DNA of 64,000 bases from Tetranychus cinnabarinus (Eukaryota > Arthropoda > Arachnida > Trombidiformes > Tetranychidae). The stretch lies in contig WHVY01000005.1 in the NCBI GenBank assembly GCA_022266195.1, forward strand, positions 7,688,001 to 7,752,000, in the 5' to 3' direction. The notes under the pieces are model-generated. The model ran no database searches, had not been told where the DNA came from, and saw only the letters and a list, made by a program, of their open reading frames with translations. The first letter of the stretch is position 1; each line of letters opens with the position of its first letter. Made by a program: the position numbers and the translations under genes. Positions 33,870-45,500 of this stretch are shown one piece after another.

Positions 33870-34080
33870 GGGTGTTAGAAAATCAATTAGACCTGTTTGA
33901 ATACAAATTGCTTGAAGAGGTTGCAGGGTCAAAGTTTTCAATGGTCTTGCTCTATAGCCGAAGGTAGTTGACAGGTAGCCGAACTTAGATGGCAGCGCTG
34001 TTCCGTTTCCGCTTCTAAAGGCTGTATTCAAAAATTTTGACCTTTTACTTTGAGCCTGTTTTCGACTATTTCTAGTTTGA
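33870..34080. other. Foreign-looking insert in unit 2
   Basis: More GC-rich than its flanks (GGTAGCCGAAC, GATGGCAGCGCTGTTCCG) and without match in unit 1 or 3. It begins near ATACTGGGTGTTAG and replaces the spacer plus type B cystatin. A minus-strand frame (70 codons) is not convincing. Possibly one end of an unidentified element. Confidence 0.45.
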
Positions 34081-34089
34081 TTTTACTCT

Positions 34090-34700
34090 GATTTTTTTGT
34101 GTACGCTACCTATGAATTGATAGCCGTGCAAAAACAGCACGTGATAAAAGATTTAAGCTGACAAAATGTACTTCATTTTAACTTTTGCTTCTAAATAAGC
34201 ATTTAAAACAAAAAAGATACTTCTTTCTAATTCAAAACAGCCCATAATGAACAAAAATTAAAACACCAGCTTTTTTGGTGGTGAAACACCAGAAAACGGA
34301 AAAAGGTGAAAATAATCAATCGAGATGCCGCCTAATGATGTCATCTTCAAATCTCGATTCGCTCGAGTGTGGAAGCACTAAAGGGTAAAATAAAAATGAT
34401 TTACATCACTCCTTGCAATCATTTTCATTACGACCTGCCACCTCAATACAATACTACGATTTAAGTGTTTACTAGCAGTTAGAAGAGTCAACGTAAAGCG
34501 ATTTTACAATAACAACCAGGATGTTTACATGTTTTATGGTTTAATATTGTTTTCTGTTGTATTACTACTGTTATTAACATCTTTTTATTGTTGTCTTCTG
34601 ATGTGATTTAAACCATAACTTAATTGCTGTTTTGCAGAACTTGAATCTTTTGAATATCAATAACTTACAATGGTTATGGAAACCATGGATTGAAAACCAG
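34090..34700. repeat. Tail block, copy 2 of 3
   Basis: Matches 25740-25974 and, further on, 39305-39900 (ATCAATC-AGATG, CATTACGACCTGCCA, TCTTCTGATGTGAT). No gene. Confidence 0.75.
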
Positions 34701-34947
34701 CTTAGCTTTGACATTTTATCCTTCTTATATCTTTTTCCTTAATTTTATAATTTTACTTACCTTTAAACTTTCATTAAAACTAACAACTGGCAAAAGATAT
34801 TGGCCAATTTTTTTAAATCAATTGAACTTGGATGCATTTCAATAATAAAATTATATATTTATTTTACTTTCAATCTTCTTTGATAATAGGAATACAAAAA
34901 ACAATGGATAGTTAGAAAGAGGTTGAACAAGTCATTTGTCTTTGAGA

Positions 34948-35424
34948 TTATTTAGCAGGAGCACAAGAGGCTTGGGTGATTTGTGCATTATCAGATCCTG
35001 GTCGAACCCAGAAAACATAGGTACACAATTCAGGGATTGCCTGGATAAAAAGAAAGATACAAGGAATTAGATTAATTATAATTTTGAAAGAGTTAATCTT
35101 TGTAGGTATAAATTAAAAGTGAAAACTTACATTAGCGGAGACTTCACATGAAGCAGCATTGGCATCTGATTTAACACATTCAGTCTTACCAATCAAGAAT
35201 TTAACTTCATAGTTCATTCCAGCAACAACTTGGCTTTTAGCTTCTTTAATGGTGATCAGTTTCTTGTAATACAAATTGTTGGCAATCTTGTTGTGATGCT
35301 CAACACCTTTAGCAGCCAATTGAATAACAGTTGGATGATCAACAGAAATTGAACTCCATCCTCCGTCCATTTCAATGGCAAAGACAGCTCCGATTAAACA
35401 AACTGCGAATAAGATGAATTTCAT
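34948..35424 (-). CDS. Secreted family 2 cystatin (A1)
   Basis: Exons 35131-35424 and 34948-35040 with a 90-bp intron in phase 0 give 128 residues. The signal peptide is MKFILFAVCLIGAVFA. Mature hallmarks of family I25 cystatins are present: an N-terminal Gly pair (GGWSS), the first hairpin motif QVVAG, and four Cys in the usual pattern (ECVKSDANAASC in exon 1; ELCTY and QASC in exon 2) for two disulphides. The second hairpin Pro-Trp is replaced by PGS after FWVR. Cystatins inhibit papain-like cysteine proteases (cathepsins) outside cells or in the gut. The paralogue A2 at 41229 is almost the same; the two differ mainly in the signal peptide and next few residues. Confidence 0.92.
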
Positions 35425-35522
35425 TTTGTAGGGATTTTTTGCACGAGTGTAAAAGTGAATGGCTTAAAGTTAACTGGTTCAATGTTGGAATAGATGTGAA
35501 TTTCAAGTGGAAAAGAGTCAAT

Positions 35523-35530
35523 GTTATATA
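35523..35530 (-). promoter_or_regulatory. TATA box of cystatin A1
   Basis: TATATAAC on the minus strand, about 100 bp upstream of the ATG. The same site is kept in A2 at 41331. Confidence 0.55.
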
Positions 35531-36219
35531 CACGAAAGAAGGTGTGATTTTATCACGATCCAGTTTCACTGAATGATACTGGAAGCCGGAAAAATTCAAT
35601 AGCAATGACAACAATAGAATAGCAGAAGACCAACGTGGAATTGTAAACATGATAAATTGCAGATAATTTGCGCTAATTGCTAGTAAAAAATTTCCTTAGT
35701 TTTTTTCAACTAATTTGAAGCAACGACTTTGTCAGGATGATTATCTTATCGAAATCAATCGCCTATTTTCAGCCAATAAAGAGTGCGAAGCATAAAGCTG
35801 GAACTACCGAGGTGGTAAATTTGCAACAAGTTGATTAATTGATTGATTAAAAATTAACTAGAAATAAAATATTACAAAAATACTGATCAATATTTCCATT
35901 TTAGTTTCTTACCTGGAAAAGGGATTTATCTTGAATTAGCAAGAGAAACGCAATAAAATCAACTAATTTAGTCGAGTCGAGCTATTAGCAACTGTTTTCA
36001 GGGGGTTTTATGGTTGTTTGTTGATCAGTTGATTATGATAGACATGGTTTGGTAAAGTCCTGAATAGGATTGCACTGATTTAATTGAGAAGTCATTCAAT
36101 CACAGGAATGGATAGAAACAGATCACATTAGATTAGATTAACTATTATTTTGAATAACAAATTGAGTTACTCAAATGGTTCACCCAAACAGATAAAGTTT
36201 GGTCAATCATTTATTCTGA
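35531..36219. other. 5' flank of cystatin A1
   Basis: Shared with 41340-42040. No gene is seen; the minus frame at 35372-35650 overlaps the promoter and is accidental. Confidence 0.6.
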
Positions 36220-37880
36220 TTAAGAAAAGATTCTTCTATACAAAGGTTTGACATTTTTCATCTGTAAAAACGTTGAGGTGAAGGTAATTAGTTCATTTGT
36301 ATCAACATCGAAACTGTCGGAACAAAAGTTTACATTGATGATTCGATATTTTTCAATCCATTTCTTCTGGCTAATGCAGAAAACATACATCTTTCCAGTT
36401 GATTTATTGATCAGAATCACTTTATCATCTTTTGATTGGTGAGAAGTTAAGAGCAAATCATTAAAGATCCATTTTTTGTCCAAGAAAGGAAAACACCTAT
36501 CGAAGCTGCGAGTTTCGTAATTGTATTGAATAAATTCAAGATCCTTTGTCAACATATAAACAATTTTGTCCAAAACAGTGGCGTGGAAAGTCCGTTTTTC
36601 AACATAATCAAGATTGAACCATTTTTGATGAACCACTGGAAAAAGGCCAAGCCACTTTTGCTCGTCTTTCATACCAATCAAAATGTATTTGCCAACAGAT
36701 TCAAGAAACACACACTCATCACACCTTTCCAGTGCAGTCGGTTTTGTTTCTTCCAAATAGACAAGCAAAGCGCTAAGGATTGAGAGGATAATGAATAAAG
36801 AGATTCATTTAAAATTTCATTTTTACAAGAATATAAATTTTAAGAACCCATTAATGAACTGATACATTAAGCTTACCTAGAATCGAAAAACTCGATGATG
36901 GTTTCGGACAATTGACTGTAGTAAGTTTTACCCTTAACTTTGAGGTCGAGCCATCGAAATGTCTTTTTACTCCAATCTATTCGGACTCCTTTTCTTCCAG
37001 TATCAAATAAAATATCTGAAATGTGTTCTCCATGAACAAATTCAAGTGGCATTGTATCATCTTGAGTAAAATCACCAACCGGAAAACAGGATAATTCATT
37101 ATTAAATACGTTTACCCGTAACTTTGCATTATCTAACTTTTGAATGGATACGAAGAAGTTTTGTTTACTACGATTAAATCCATGTTCACAATCAGGAGAG
37201 ATGATTGAATACGAATTTTCCATTGTTTTGATTAATTCGTTATCTTTAGTCTTTGCTAATTCAACAGGATCCATGAAAGACCAACGCACACAATTCAATA
37301 GTTGAGGAAGTAATCCTTTTCTAGAATCTTCATTCTTTTTAACCCATTTCATGATTGATTCAAAAATTTGATATTCAGAATGAACCATCAAATCTAATTT
37401 GAGAATATGTTCAACTGTCTCAGCTGGATAATCCAAGAAAACATCAGTGTTAATAATCTTCAAGAAATGGCGACAGATAAAGTAGTCAATAGCTTCTGAA
37501 TTGATCAACTTGGAAACTTTTGTAACTTGAGGTAAAACAACTGGAAGATGTTCAATGGTGAACTTTTCATGGAAATAAGAAAGACAAGGTCCAAACAAAG
37601 GTTCATCGATCATCAAGTAATCAGCTAGATTGTAACAATTTATCACATTCTCCATTTGAACGATGAGCAAACCAGAGTGAATCCAGTTGAGAATTATATT
37701 GAAGACATCTTCATCGAAATCTAGTTCCACTTTGTTCTGCTTTGATTCCAATAGATCACAACAAAACATTCTCTCAAAGTAAGGCACAGATGAACAGATG
37801 AAATTTTTAGAAACATAATATTCATTTTTCCTGACTATAATTTTCAATTCCTCGTCCAAATTTTGATTTTCTTCACCCAT
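36220..37880 (-). CDS. BTB-BACK kelch-like protein (gene J, intact)
   Basis: Exons 36877-37880 and 36220-36772 join in phase 2 (GTAAGC donor, TTAG acceptor, reading SALLVYLEETKP) to 518 residues. BTB about 10-105 (YYVSKNFICS, PYFERMF), BACK about 115-215 (AETVEHILKLDL, YQIFESIMKWV, VRWSFMDP), C-terminal strands HISDILFDTGRKG, IVYMLTKDLEF, KMYVFCISQKKWIEKY, ending NVKPLYRR. The start is MGEENQNLD. It is the G-type member of the third, partial unit and is followed on the array by two cystatins. It is the most diverged of the intact G-type genes in exon 2. Confidence 0.88.
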
Positions 37881-38764
37881 GATAGCTATATTCAAGAGAA
37901 ATCACATGTAAACTAAAAAAACGAAACAATTATCAATGGCATGGATCCTTTTAATGAGAAATAGTCTGGTTAGAGTTCACCGGAGATTTCTTGATTAACC
38001 TGATTGCATTGAAATATCCCATGTTGCCCCTCCTTAATCCGTAAAACCCAAAGAGTAATATTAAGAGACCCTCTTGTAAGTTGTATTGCTCTTTGGTAAA
38101 AGCTTACTTTTACCTAATAACAAGGTCGAAGAATGTGATCTTTTATGCTGCCATCTATTATATTAGTTAAACTACAAGGAAGGACATCTTGCTCGCTATT
38201 AAATAATTGCAACTATTAGTTACTATGACTAATCAGCACCTTTTTGGTTACAACTTTTTTCGCTAACAAAGTTAAATAAATTCAAAATGAAAAATGTTAA
38301 TTTTCCAAATCTGTATCCACTGTTTCTCCTTAGCTAACTTGAAATAGCTTTAGTTTCAAGAAAGTTTTGGTAAATAAGATGCTGCAACAGATGCAATAGA
38401 TGCTGATAAGTTGAATGGTTAACGTCTCTAATTATAATTTTATTCATTTATTTGCTTACATTTGTTAGTCTTCCTCAGAATTTTTTTAAGTTGTTTTTTA
38501 TAAAATAGCCTGCATCATTCAATGATTACTTTCTACATTGAGTTCTAACATTTACTAACCAGTATTTCATAAATAATTGCTAAGAAACTGTATGTTAATG
38601 AAAAACAATGATGTTTAACAGATATTTTATAATAAAATAATCAGCATCGTTGTAAGTAACTAAAATTACGATGTTAAAGAGTATCTTTTTCTCCTTTTTA
38701 CTGTGTTCATGAGAATACACATTTGAGATAACAGATTTTGCAAAGGAAACACAACTGGAAGCTT
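37881..38764. other. Spacer between gene J and cystatin B
   Basis: No gene. Partly matches 24577-25455. A weaker relative of the upstream motif region (GGTTACAACTTTTTTCGC) lies near 38245. Confidence 0.55.
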
Positions 38765-39221
38765 TTATGCCGGGCTACAAAAATCTCGAGTTATATGAAT
38801 ATCATTAGATCCACGTCTGATCAAGAAAACAAAAATGCAAGTTTCAGAAGCTTTCTGCAAAAAAAAAGATAAAATGCAAATTAGTTAAAAACATTTCCTT
38901 TTTTTGCTGAGAATGAGATAAATGAAAACTTACGTTAGTAGAGATTTGACATGAAGAAGCGTTGGGGTCCGTTTTAAGACACTCGGTTGGACCAATCAAG
39001 AACTCAATTTTATATTTAGCTGGAGCCAAAGCTTGAGTTTGAGCTTTTTTGATGGCAATAAGTTTCTCGTAGTAAATGCTGTTGTCATTTTTATTGCGAT
39101 GTTCAATTCCCTTTTCAGTCAACGAGATAACAGTTGGATCGTCAACAGGGATAGACTTCCACACAGAAGGCCTAGCAATGACAACACTAAAAAGACAAAT
39201 TAAAAGCACAAAAACTTTCAT
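38765..39221 (-). CDS. Secreted cystatin-like protein (type B), inhibitory loop altered
   Basis: Exons 38934-39221 and 38765-38854 (79-bp intron, phase 0) give 125 residues. Signal peptide MKVFVLLICLFSVVIA. The four cystatin Cys are kept (ECLKTDPNASSC; ETCIF and DFCSP). The first hairpin that reads QVVAG in A1 and A2 reads QALAP here, and the N-terminal Gly is Ser (PSVWKS), so protease binding may be weak or changed. The second loop reads RRGSN. I start at MKVF for its signal peptide; an in-frame ATG 30 bases upstream lacks support. It is the only intact type B copy; two others in the window are dead. Confidence 0.88.
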
Positions 39222-39304
39222 ATCTAGCTGTACCATTAAGCATGTACGCACTCAGAATCAGCTATTAAGTTGACAACAGTTGGCAATCAAGCAAATGAAT
39301 GTTT

Positions 39305-39900
39305 GCTTACATGAAAAATCACCTATGAATTGATATTCATACAAAAAAGGCACATGATAAAAGATTTAAGTTGACAAAATGTACTTCATTTTAAATTTTG
39401 CTTCTAAATGTGCATTTAAGACAAAAAAGAGACTTCACTTCATTAAAAAACAGCCCATAATGAACAAAAATTTAAAAATAAAATAAGACCAGCTGTTTTG
39501 GTTATTAACCAAAAAAACCGGGAGAAAAGTTGAAAATAATCAATCTAGATGGCGCCCAATGATGTTAATGATGTCTTCAAATCTCTATTCGCTCAACTTG
39601 AGCGACTCAAGTATCGAAGTAATCAAGATTACAATTAAACTGATTTCCATCACTCCTTTTAATCATTTTTATTACGACCTGCCATCTCAATACTAAACTT
39701 TGATTTAAGTTTTTACAATAACAACCAGGATGTTTACATGTTTTATTGTTTAATATTGTTTCCTGACTAATTATTAACATCTTTTTATTGTTGTCTTCTG
39801 ATGTGATATAAAGTATAACTTAATTGCTGTTTTGCAAAACTTGAATCTTTTGAATATGAATGGCTTACAATGGTTATTGAAAACCAGCATTTCATCATTT
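39305..39900. repeat. Tail block, copy 3 of 3
   Basis: Third copy, following cystatin B. Matches 25740-25974 and 34090-34700. No gene. Confidence 0.75.
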
Positions 39901-40755
39901 TTGTATAAAACAGAGTAAAATCTTTTTTAACAGTCAATAGTTAAGTTAAATCAGCAAACAATCAAAAACGAATTAATTGAATGGTTTGATTAAGTCTTCA
40001 TTGAAACATGAAGCTATTCAAAGAGCAAAACATTTTGAATCAGTAATTTAATCACTTACTACTTAACTCATGAAAGTGGATTACAAAACAATTATGCCTG
40101 AGTTACAAAACAAAGTTGGATGCCGTAATATTCATTGTTGCTAACATTTGATCAACAGATAGACTGCGATTAATGGATAGTGTGACATTGAATAAATCAA
40201 AAATCTAATAGCATGGAATGTTTATAATCTGTTCGTTGGATAATGACATTATGATGTGATAAACAACAAGAAATGGTGCAATGGTGAGATTATTTAAGCA
40301 TTCAGATTGTTCAATGAACTCAGACGAAACATGAAACCTAATATTGGATTTTCATGAACCTTTGATAATACATACTTAGTGTATAAACACTAAATTTTGC
40401 AGTTCTTTTCAGTGATTTTAACTACTAAAAGTGTCAAGTTATTAACCGATTTTTTTGAAATGAATTGAACTTGAAAGCATTTCAATAATAAAATTATATA
40501 TTTGTTTTACTTTCAATCTTTTTTGATAATAGGAATACAAAAAACAATGGATAGTTAGAAAGAAACTGCATGTTAATGAAAAACACGCAATTGAAGATGA
40601 GATGCATTTAATCAATAACTGGAAAGATAGTCAGCACAATTTAAGTGTCAATTAGATTTGTATTTCAAGAGCATCTATAGCTTCATTAACGTGGATTCCT
40701 TGGAAATTTACATTTAAAAACAAGAAAAGGTTGAACAAGTCATTTGTCTTTGAGA
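39901..40755. other. Intergenic stretch before cystatin A2
   Basis: No open frame of note. 40448-40565 begins the cystatin A duplication. Confidence 0.5.
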
Positions 40756-41229
40756 TTATTTAGCAGGAGCACAAGAGGCTTGGGTGATTTGTGCATTATC
40801 AGATCCTGGTTGAACCCAGAAAACATAGGTACACAATTCAGGGATTGCCTGGATAAAAAGAAAGATACAAGGAATTAGATTATTGAATAATTTCGAAGAG
40901 TTAATAAAGTTTATAGACATGAATTAAAAGTGAAAACTTACATTAGCGGAGACTTCACATGAAGCAGCATTGGCATCTGATTTAACACATTCAGTCTTAC
41001 CAATCAAGAATTTAACTTCATAATTAATTCCAGCGACAACTTGGCTTTTAGCTTCTTTAATGGTGATCAGTTTCTTGTAATACAAATTGTTGGCAATCTT
41101 GTTGTGATGCTCAACACCTTTAGCAGCCAATTGAATAACAGTTGGATGATCAACAGAAAGTGAACTCCATCCTCCTGGCATGGCGAAGACAACTCCGAAA
41201 AGACAAACTGCTATTATGATGAATTTCAT
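40756..41229 (-). CDS. Secreted family 2 cystatin (A2)
   Basis: Exons 40942-41229 and 40756-40848 with a 93-bp phase-0 intron give 126 residues. Signal peptide MKFIIIAVCLFGVVFA, then PGGWSSLSVDHPTVIQL, the QVVAG hairpin, and Cys pattern ECVKSDANAASC / ELCTY…QASC as in A1. The mature protein differs from A1 by only a few residues (for example GINYEV for GMNYEV; VQPGSD for VRPGSD in exon 2), so the pair probably targets the same proteases. A1 and A2 arose by the block duplication that also copied the 5' flank. Confidence 0.92.
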
Positions 41230-41330
41230 TTTGAAAGGATTTCTTTGAACGAGTATTTAAAAGTGAATGGCTTAAAGTTAACTGGTTCAATGTTGGAATA
41301 GATGTGAATTTCAAGTGGAAAAGAGTCAAT

Positions 41331-41338
41331 GTTATATA
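41331..41338 (-). promoter_or_regulatory. TATA box of cystatin A2
   Basis: TATATAAC on the minus strand, about 102 bp upstream of the ATG, conserved with A1. Confidence 0.55.
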
Positions 41339-42594
41339 GACAAAAGAAGGTGTGATTTTATCACGATCCAGTTTCACTGAATGACACTGGATACTGGAAA
41401 AATTCAATGGCAATGCGAGAATAGCAAGGGACCAACGTGAAAATTGTAAACATGAATCGATATGATGTTCAAAGATCAGCAGATAAATTGTGCTAATTGT
41501 TACTAAAAATTTTCCTTTGTTTTTCTTTTGTTTCCAACTAAAAGCAATGACTTTGCCAGGTTGATTATCTTATCGGCAACAATCACCTATTTTGATTCAA
41601 TAAAAAGTGCAAAGGACAAAACTGGAACTAACGCGATGGTAACTCTTCAACAAGTGAACGACAAATTAAGATTTAACTAGAAATGAATAAAGAGAAAAAT
41701 GGAATATTACAAAAAAGCAGATCAATATTTACACATGAAAATAGATTCTTACCTGATAAAGGGATGTATCGTTAATCAGAAACGCAATAAAATCAACTAA
41801 TTTAGTCGAGTCGAGCTATTAGCAACTGTTTTCAGGGGGTTTTATGGTTGTTTGTTGATCAGTTGATTATGATAGACATGGTTTGGTAAAGTCCTGAATA
41901 GGATTGCACTGATTTAATTGAGAAGTCAGTCAATCACAGGAATGGATAGAAACAGATCACATTAGATTAGATTAACTATTATTTTGAATAACAAATTGAG
42001 TTACTCAAATGGTTCACCCAAACAGATTAAGTTTGGTCAATTGTTTCATCGCAATTGGCTATTATTTTGTGTCTGCCTTTTCAACTATATTTGATGGTTA
42101 GGAATACAAGATTTGCGATTCATTGGTCAAGTGATTGAAACTATTTTAATCACACCAGTGCAATCATAATCTAGAATTACCATTTATCTTGCTAACTTGT
42201 GCATTTTTTCGTGTAATTATTAAACTAATGGTCAACAAAAAATTCTGCTTTCCTTTGCTTTAGTCCATTCTTTATACCTTTTGGTCTATCTCTAAGCTTG
42301 GTGTAAACTATGCATGTGTGTGCTTGGTGTGATTAATGTGTGAGTGTTTGGTGAAAGTGGCTAGGTTGTTGTAACGGGTCAACTGTACAATTATTTATAT
42401 ATTTTACACTTGAAAGTTTCTTTCTACTTGTTTTTTCTGTGAAACATTTTAATCCAGCAATTTGTTTCTCAGGTCTGTGCGTTTCATGTTCAATGCTCAG
42501 TCTTGATCAGTTTACATTTTCCTGGCTCTACTCTGCTTACAACTGGCTATTTACACATTTGTATAGTGAATCGTATATACACATAATAAGATAA
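41339..42594. other. Flank between cystatin A2 and the GPCR gene
   Basis: To 42040 it is duplicated DNA. 42041-42594 should hold the 3' UTR of the GPCR gene. No other gene seen. Confidence 0.5.
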
Positions 42595-45500
42595 CTAGGA
42601 GACTGTATGAGCTTCCGGTTCAATCTTAATTACAAATGGACCCTCGGGTTGATTACAACTGGGACCCTCGGCGCTTGCAGTTGACTCTTCAGGAGTCCGT
42701 GATACTTCCGTTGTTTCGTGCTCATGCTCGTGGTGCTTGTGCTTATGGTGAAATGGTTGCAATGAGAATCTTCTATGAGTACCTTTACGGCCACCTCTTC
42801 TTTTGGATATGTGCGGATTGTCTTTCCGCATTGTTTTATTGCGTAAAATCTGTAATTGGGTGTAAACTCGACGAAGTTCAGACTGGTTTTCATTTAAAGT
42901 TGATGGATGGATTCACAAGTAATGGTATTTCCAATGAGAAAAGACAAAGAGATTAGTAGACGAACCAGTGGACCGACAAGGAATGCCATTGATTTTTGAA
43001 ATCACCAAAAAGATAATGTTTTTGTTGTTGTTGTTAATGATTATGAACAATGAAATGGCAAATTGAGAGTTATGATTGAGCAGCAGCAGAAACCATTGAA
43101 ACCAAGCAAATGATGATATGAAAAATGAGGAGAGAAGACAAAAGATGATAATGGTTAGTAAAGGTTAACATTATTTTATCCTGAAATAGAGAGCATTTCA
43201 ACATTGTTGGCTTACACGATTAAATCGATTCTTATCAATTTAAAAATTTATATGAAAATCAGAAAATAAGTTGATTCCTTTTCCAAATGTTATGCTTTTG
43301 ACTGTTCATTCTGTCAACCCAATTTCCAGCTATTCATTACTTTCAAGCATTTCTCTAGCAAAAGTATAATTTGCATCTTACAATGTTTATTTTTGTATAA
43401 AAAGGTTATTATAATAAACCTTTGGCCCTATTTCATTTGGAAATGTCATCTCTATCTAAACATTGACTTTGAACACAGAAAAGAGTAAAATTAAAGTGAT
43501 CGTTTTAAGCCTGCTTTAGACATTTTTTTTGCATTCAATTTCAACTTGATGTTCATGATCCATATTGAGCATAAACTAGCATTTACTGCTTAGAAAAGTT
43601 TGAGAATAAAAATTCTGAACCATATCTATCATGACACTCATTATTTTCCTTTTCTATTTTATCTTCAAGAAACTGTCAACTCTTGGATCAAAGCAAAAAC
43701 ATGTAAAATCGTCACATTTTCATTACTCATTTTAACTTTAATTTTGAGAATCATTTTGGATACGTTTTCTTGAAATGGCTAAATGAAAACATCAACAACA
43801 TTTTAATGAGCCAATAAAGTGAAGTTATTATCATATTTACCCTGATATCTTCTGGATCCATATCTGCCAAATTTATATCACCAATATCAACCTCACCATT
43901 GCTTAATATTGCTGCGTGAAGCTTCATCACTTTAGAGACTCTATCACGTCCCTCAGCGGTAGAAAAATAACGAGAACGATTACGATAACTGGCCAAAGGA
44001 CGGTTATGGAACCATATCTGAAATGGACAGAAGATAAGAGTTAAACAGAGAAAGTTATGGTTGCCAATTATAACATTTCAAAATGATTCCATGACTTGAT
44101 TGGATGAGAATGGAATGAAATTGATGAGCGAAACAAAAGCTTGCTCGACAGAACCTGAGAAAGTGAAAGACTGAATATGAGAAAACCCAGAAAATGAATG
44201 AATCAGCGGAAAAAAATTAGGTATTCTTTGTGTTTCTTTGAGACTCTTTTGGGATCTTTGCTAATGAAAACCAGTTTTATAAACCAATGTTGGCTTGAAT
44301 TAGACTTCCTGGGATGTTTGATTAACTAACAAATTATGATAAATAATTAATGAAACGAAATGAATGTTGTTGGCCAGATAAGCAACGGAAATTAAATGTT
44401 TTTTCGCCAGCTAATTTTAGACTTGACCAATTGAATTAATTAATAATTGAACAAAAGATGAACTGAAAGAAGAAGAGAGAAAAAGTTAGTTATATAATTT
44501 TGTTAAGAGTTGAATCGTTGAATAACAATTGTAATACATTCAGTAGTTACCTTGAACCGGGAATAGACAATTTGGATCAATAAAACTCGAATAATGCTAA
44601 TAACAAAATAACAATCGGTAACATTCATCATGGTGAAACAAAAGGAATAAGAAGAAAAGAGAAGAAAAAAGATGAAAAAAAGATGATAATGATGATAGAG
44701 AAGATAAATCAATTAAATTCAATTTGACACAGTTTCATTAAGAGCATTGAACTAACCAAGAAAATTATCAGAAAAGCAATAAACTAGATTCAAGCTCTGA
44801 GTATCAACATTATTCATTCAACTGGTTCAGGTTAATTAATTGGCTGGACACAACTTTGCCTTGTAAAAAGCCTACAAAAGCTATTATAATGAACCAGATT
44901 TTGATTAGTGACTCGTTCGTTTACATTGTTGTTTTCATCAAGTAGCAAGAGGAAAACAAAATTTAATGTAAAGGGACAATTATCAACATAATCTTGAAAG
45001 TAGTCGTTGAGATCTATTTTTAATCTTGAGGAATACTTGGGTTCTCGAATAACCATTAGTCAGAATTGTAGACTGCTGAGAAAAGATAAAAAATATATTA
45101 TTAGTTTGAATCAAAACATGAAATTATTTACAGAAATGGTTTTCTCAGACATCTTTTCCATTTCTATTACCTTAAATTTTTTATGCTTAACAACAAGAAA
45201 TAATAATCCTTAATATTCAGGTCTGATATTCAAGATTGATATTCAAAGAAGAGGCAGACAGAACAAAAGAAAGAAAATAAAAGCTCATGTATTAGGAATG
45301 GAGAATTTCTAAGAAAAATATATTTTCAGAATATATTGACAGAATTGAAGAAGAGAAGGAAGAAGAAGAAGAAGAAAAAGGAATGATTCAATATTAATGA
45401 AGAATTGATATTTTAAATATTCTGTTGGCCTAACATACGATGGTTTACATATTTGGAGGAAATAAAAAATCTGTAATCTTTTTTGAAGCAAAACAACTTA

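Larger units (their letters stand above)
25975..34310. repeat. Tandem segmental duplication, unit 2
   Basis: Repeats unit 1 in order: D', E', F', G', tail block. Offset to unit 1 is about 9.2-9.5 kb. The type B cystatin of unit 1 is missing here and foreign-looking DNA at 33870-34080 takes its place. Confidence 0.9.
34807..36205. repeat. Cystatin A segmental duplication, copy 1
   Basis: Matches 40448-42040 including gene, promoter and about 750 bp of 5' flank; the last 270 bp (35945-36205 against 41780-42040) are nearly identical. Copy 2 has an extra stretch of about 160 bp near 40565-40725. Confidence 0.85.
40448..42040. repeat. Cystatin A segmental duplication, copy 2
   Basis: Partner of 34807-36205; see there. 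Confidence 0.85.

Noticed and set aside
43751..43840. Read-through of the GPCR middle exon past DPEDIR
   Set aside because: GTAAAT follows AGG and the next exon continues in phase with the conserved ELRRVYTQL helix, so the extension is intron.
44503..45056. Hydrophobic minus-strand ORFs between GPCR exons (44503-44712, 44832-45056)
   Set aside because: Joining LGPK directly to IWFHNRPLASY keeps phase and matches the receptor family; these frames lack splice sites.
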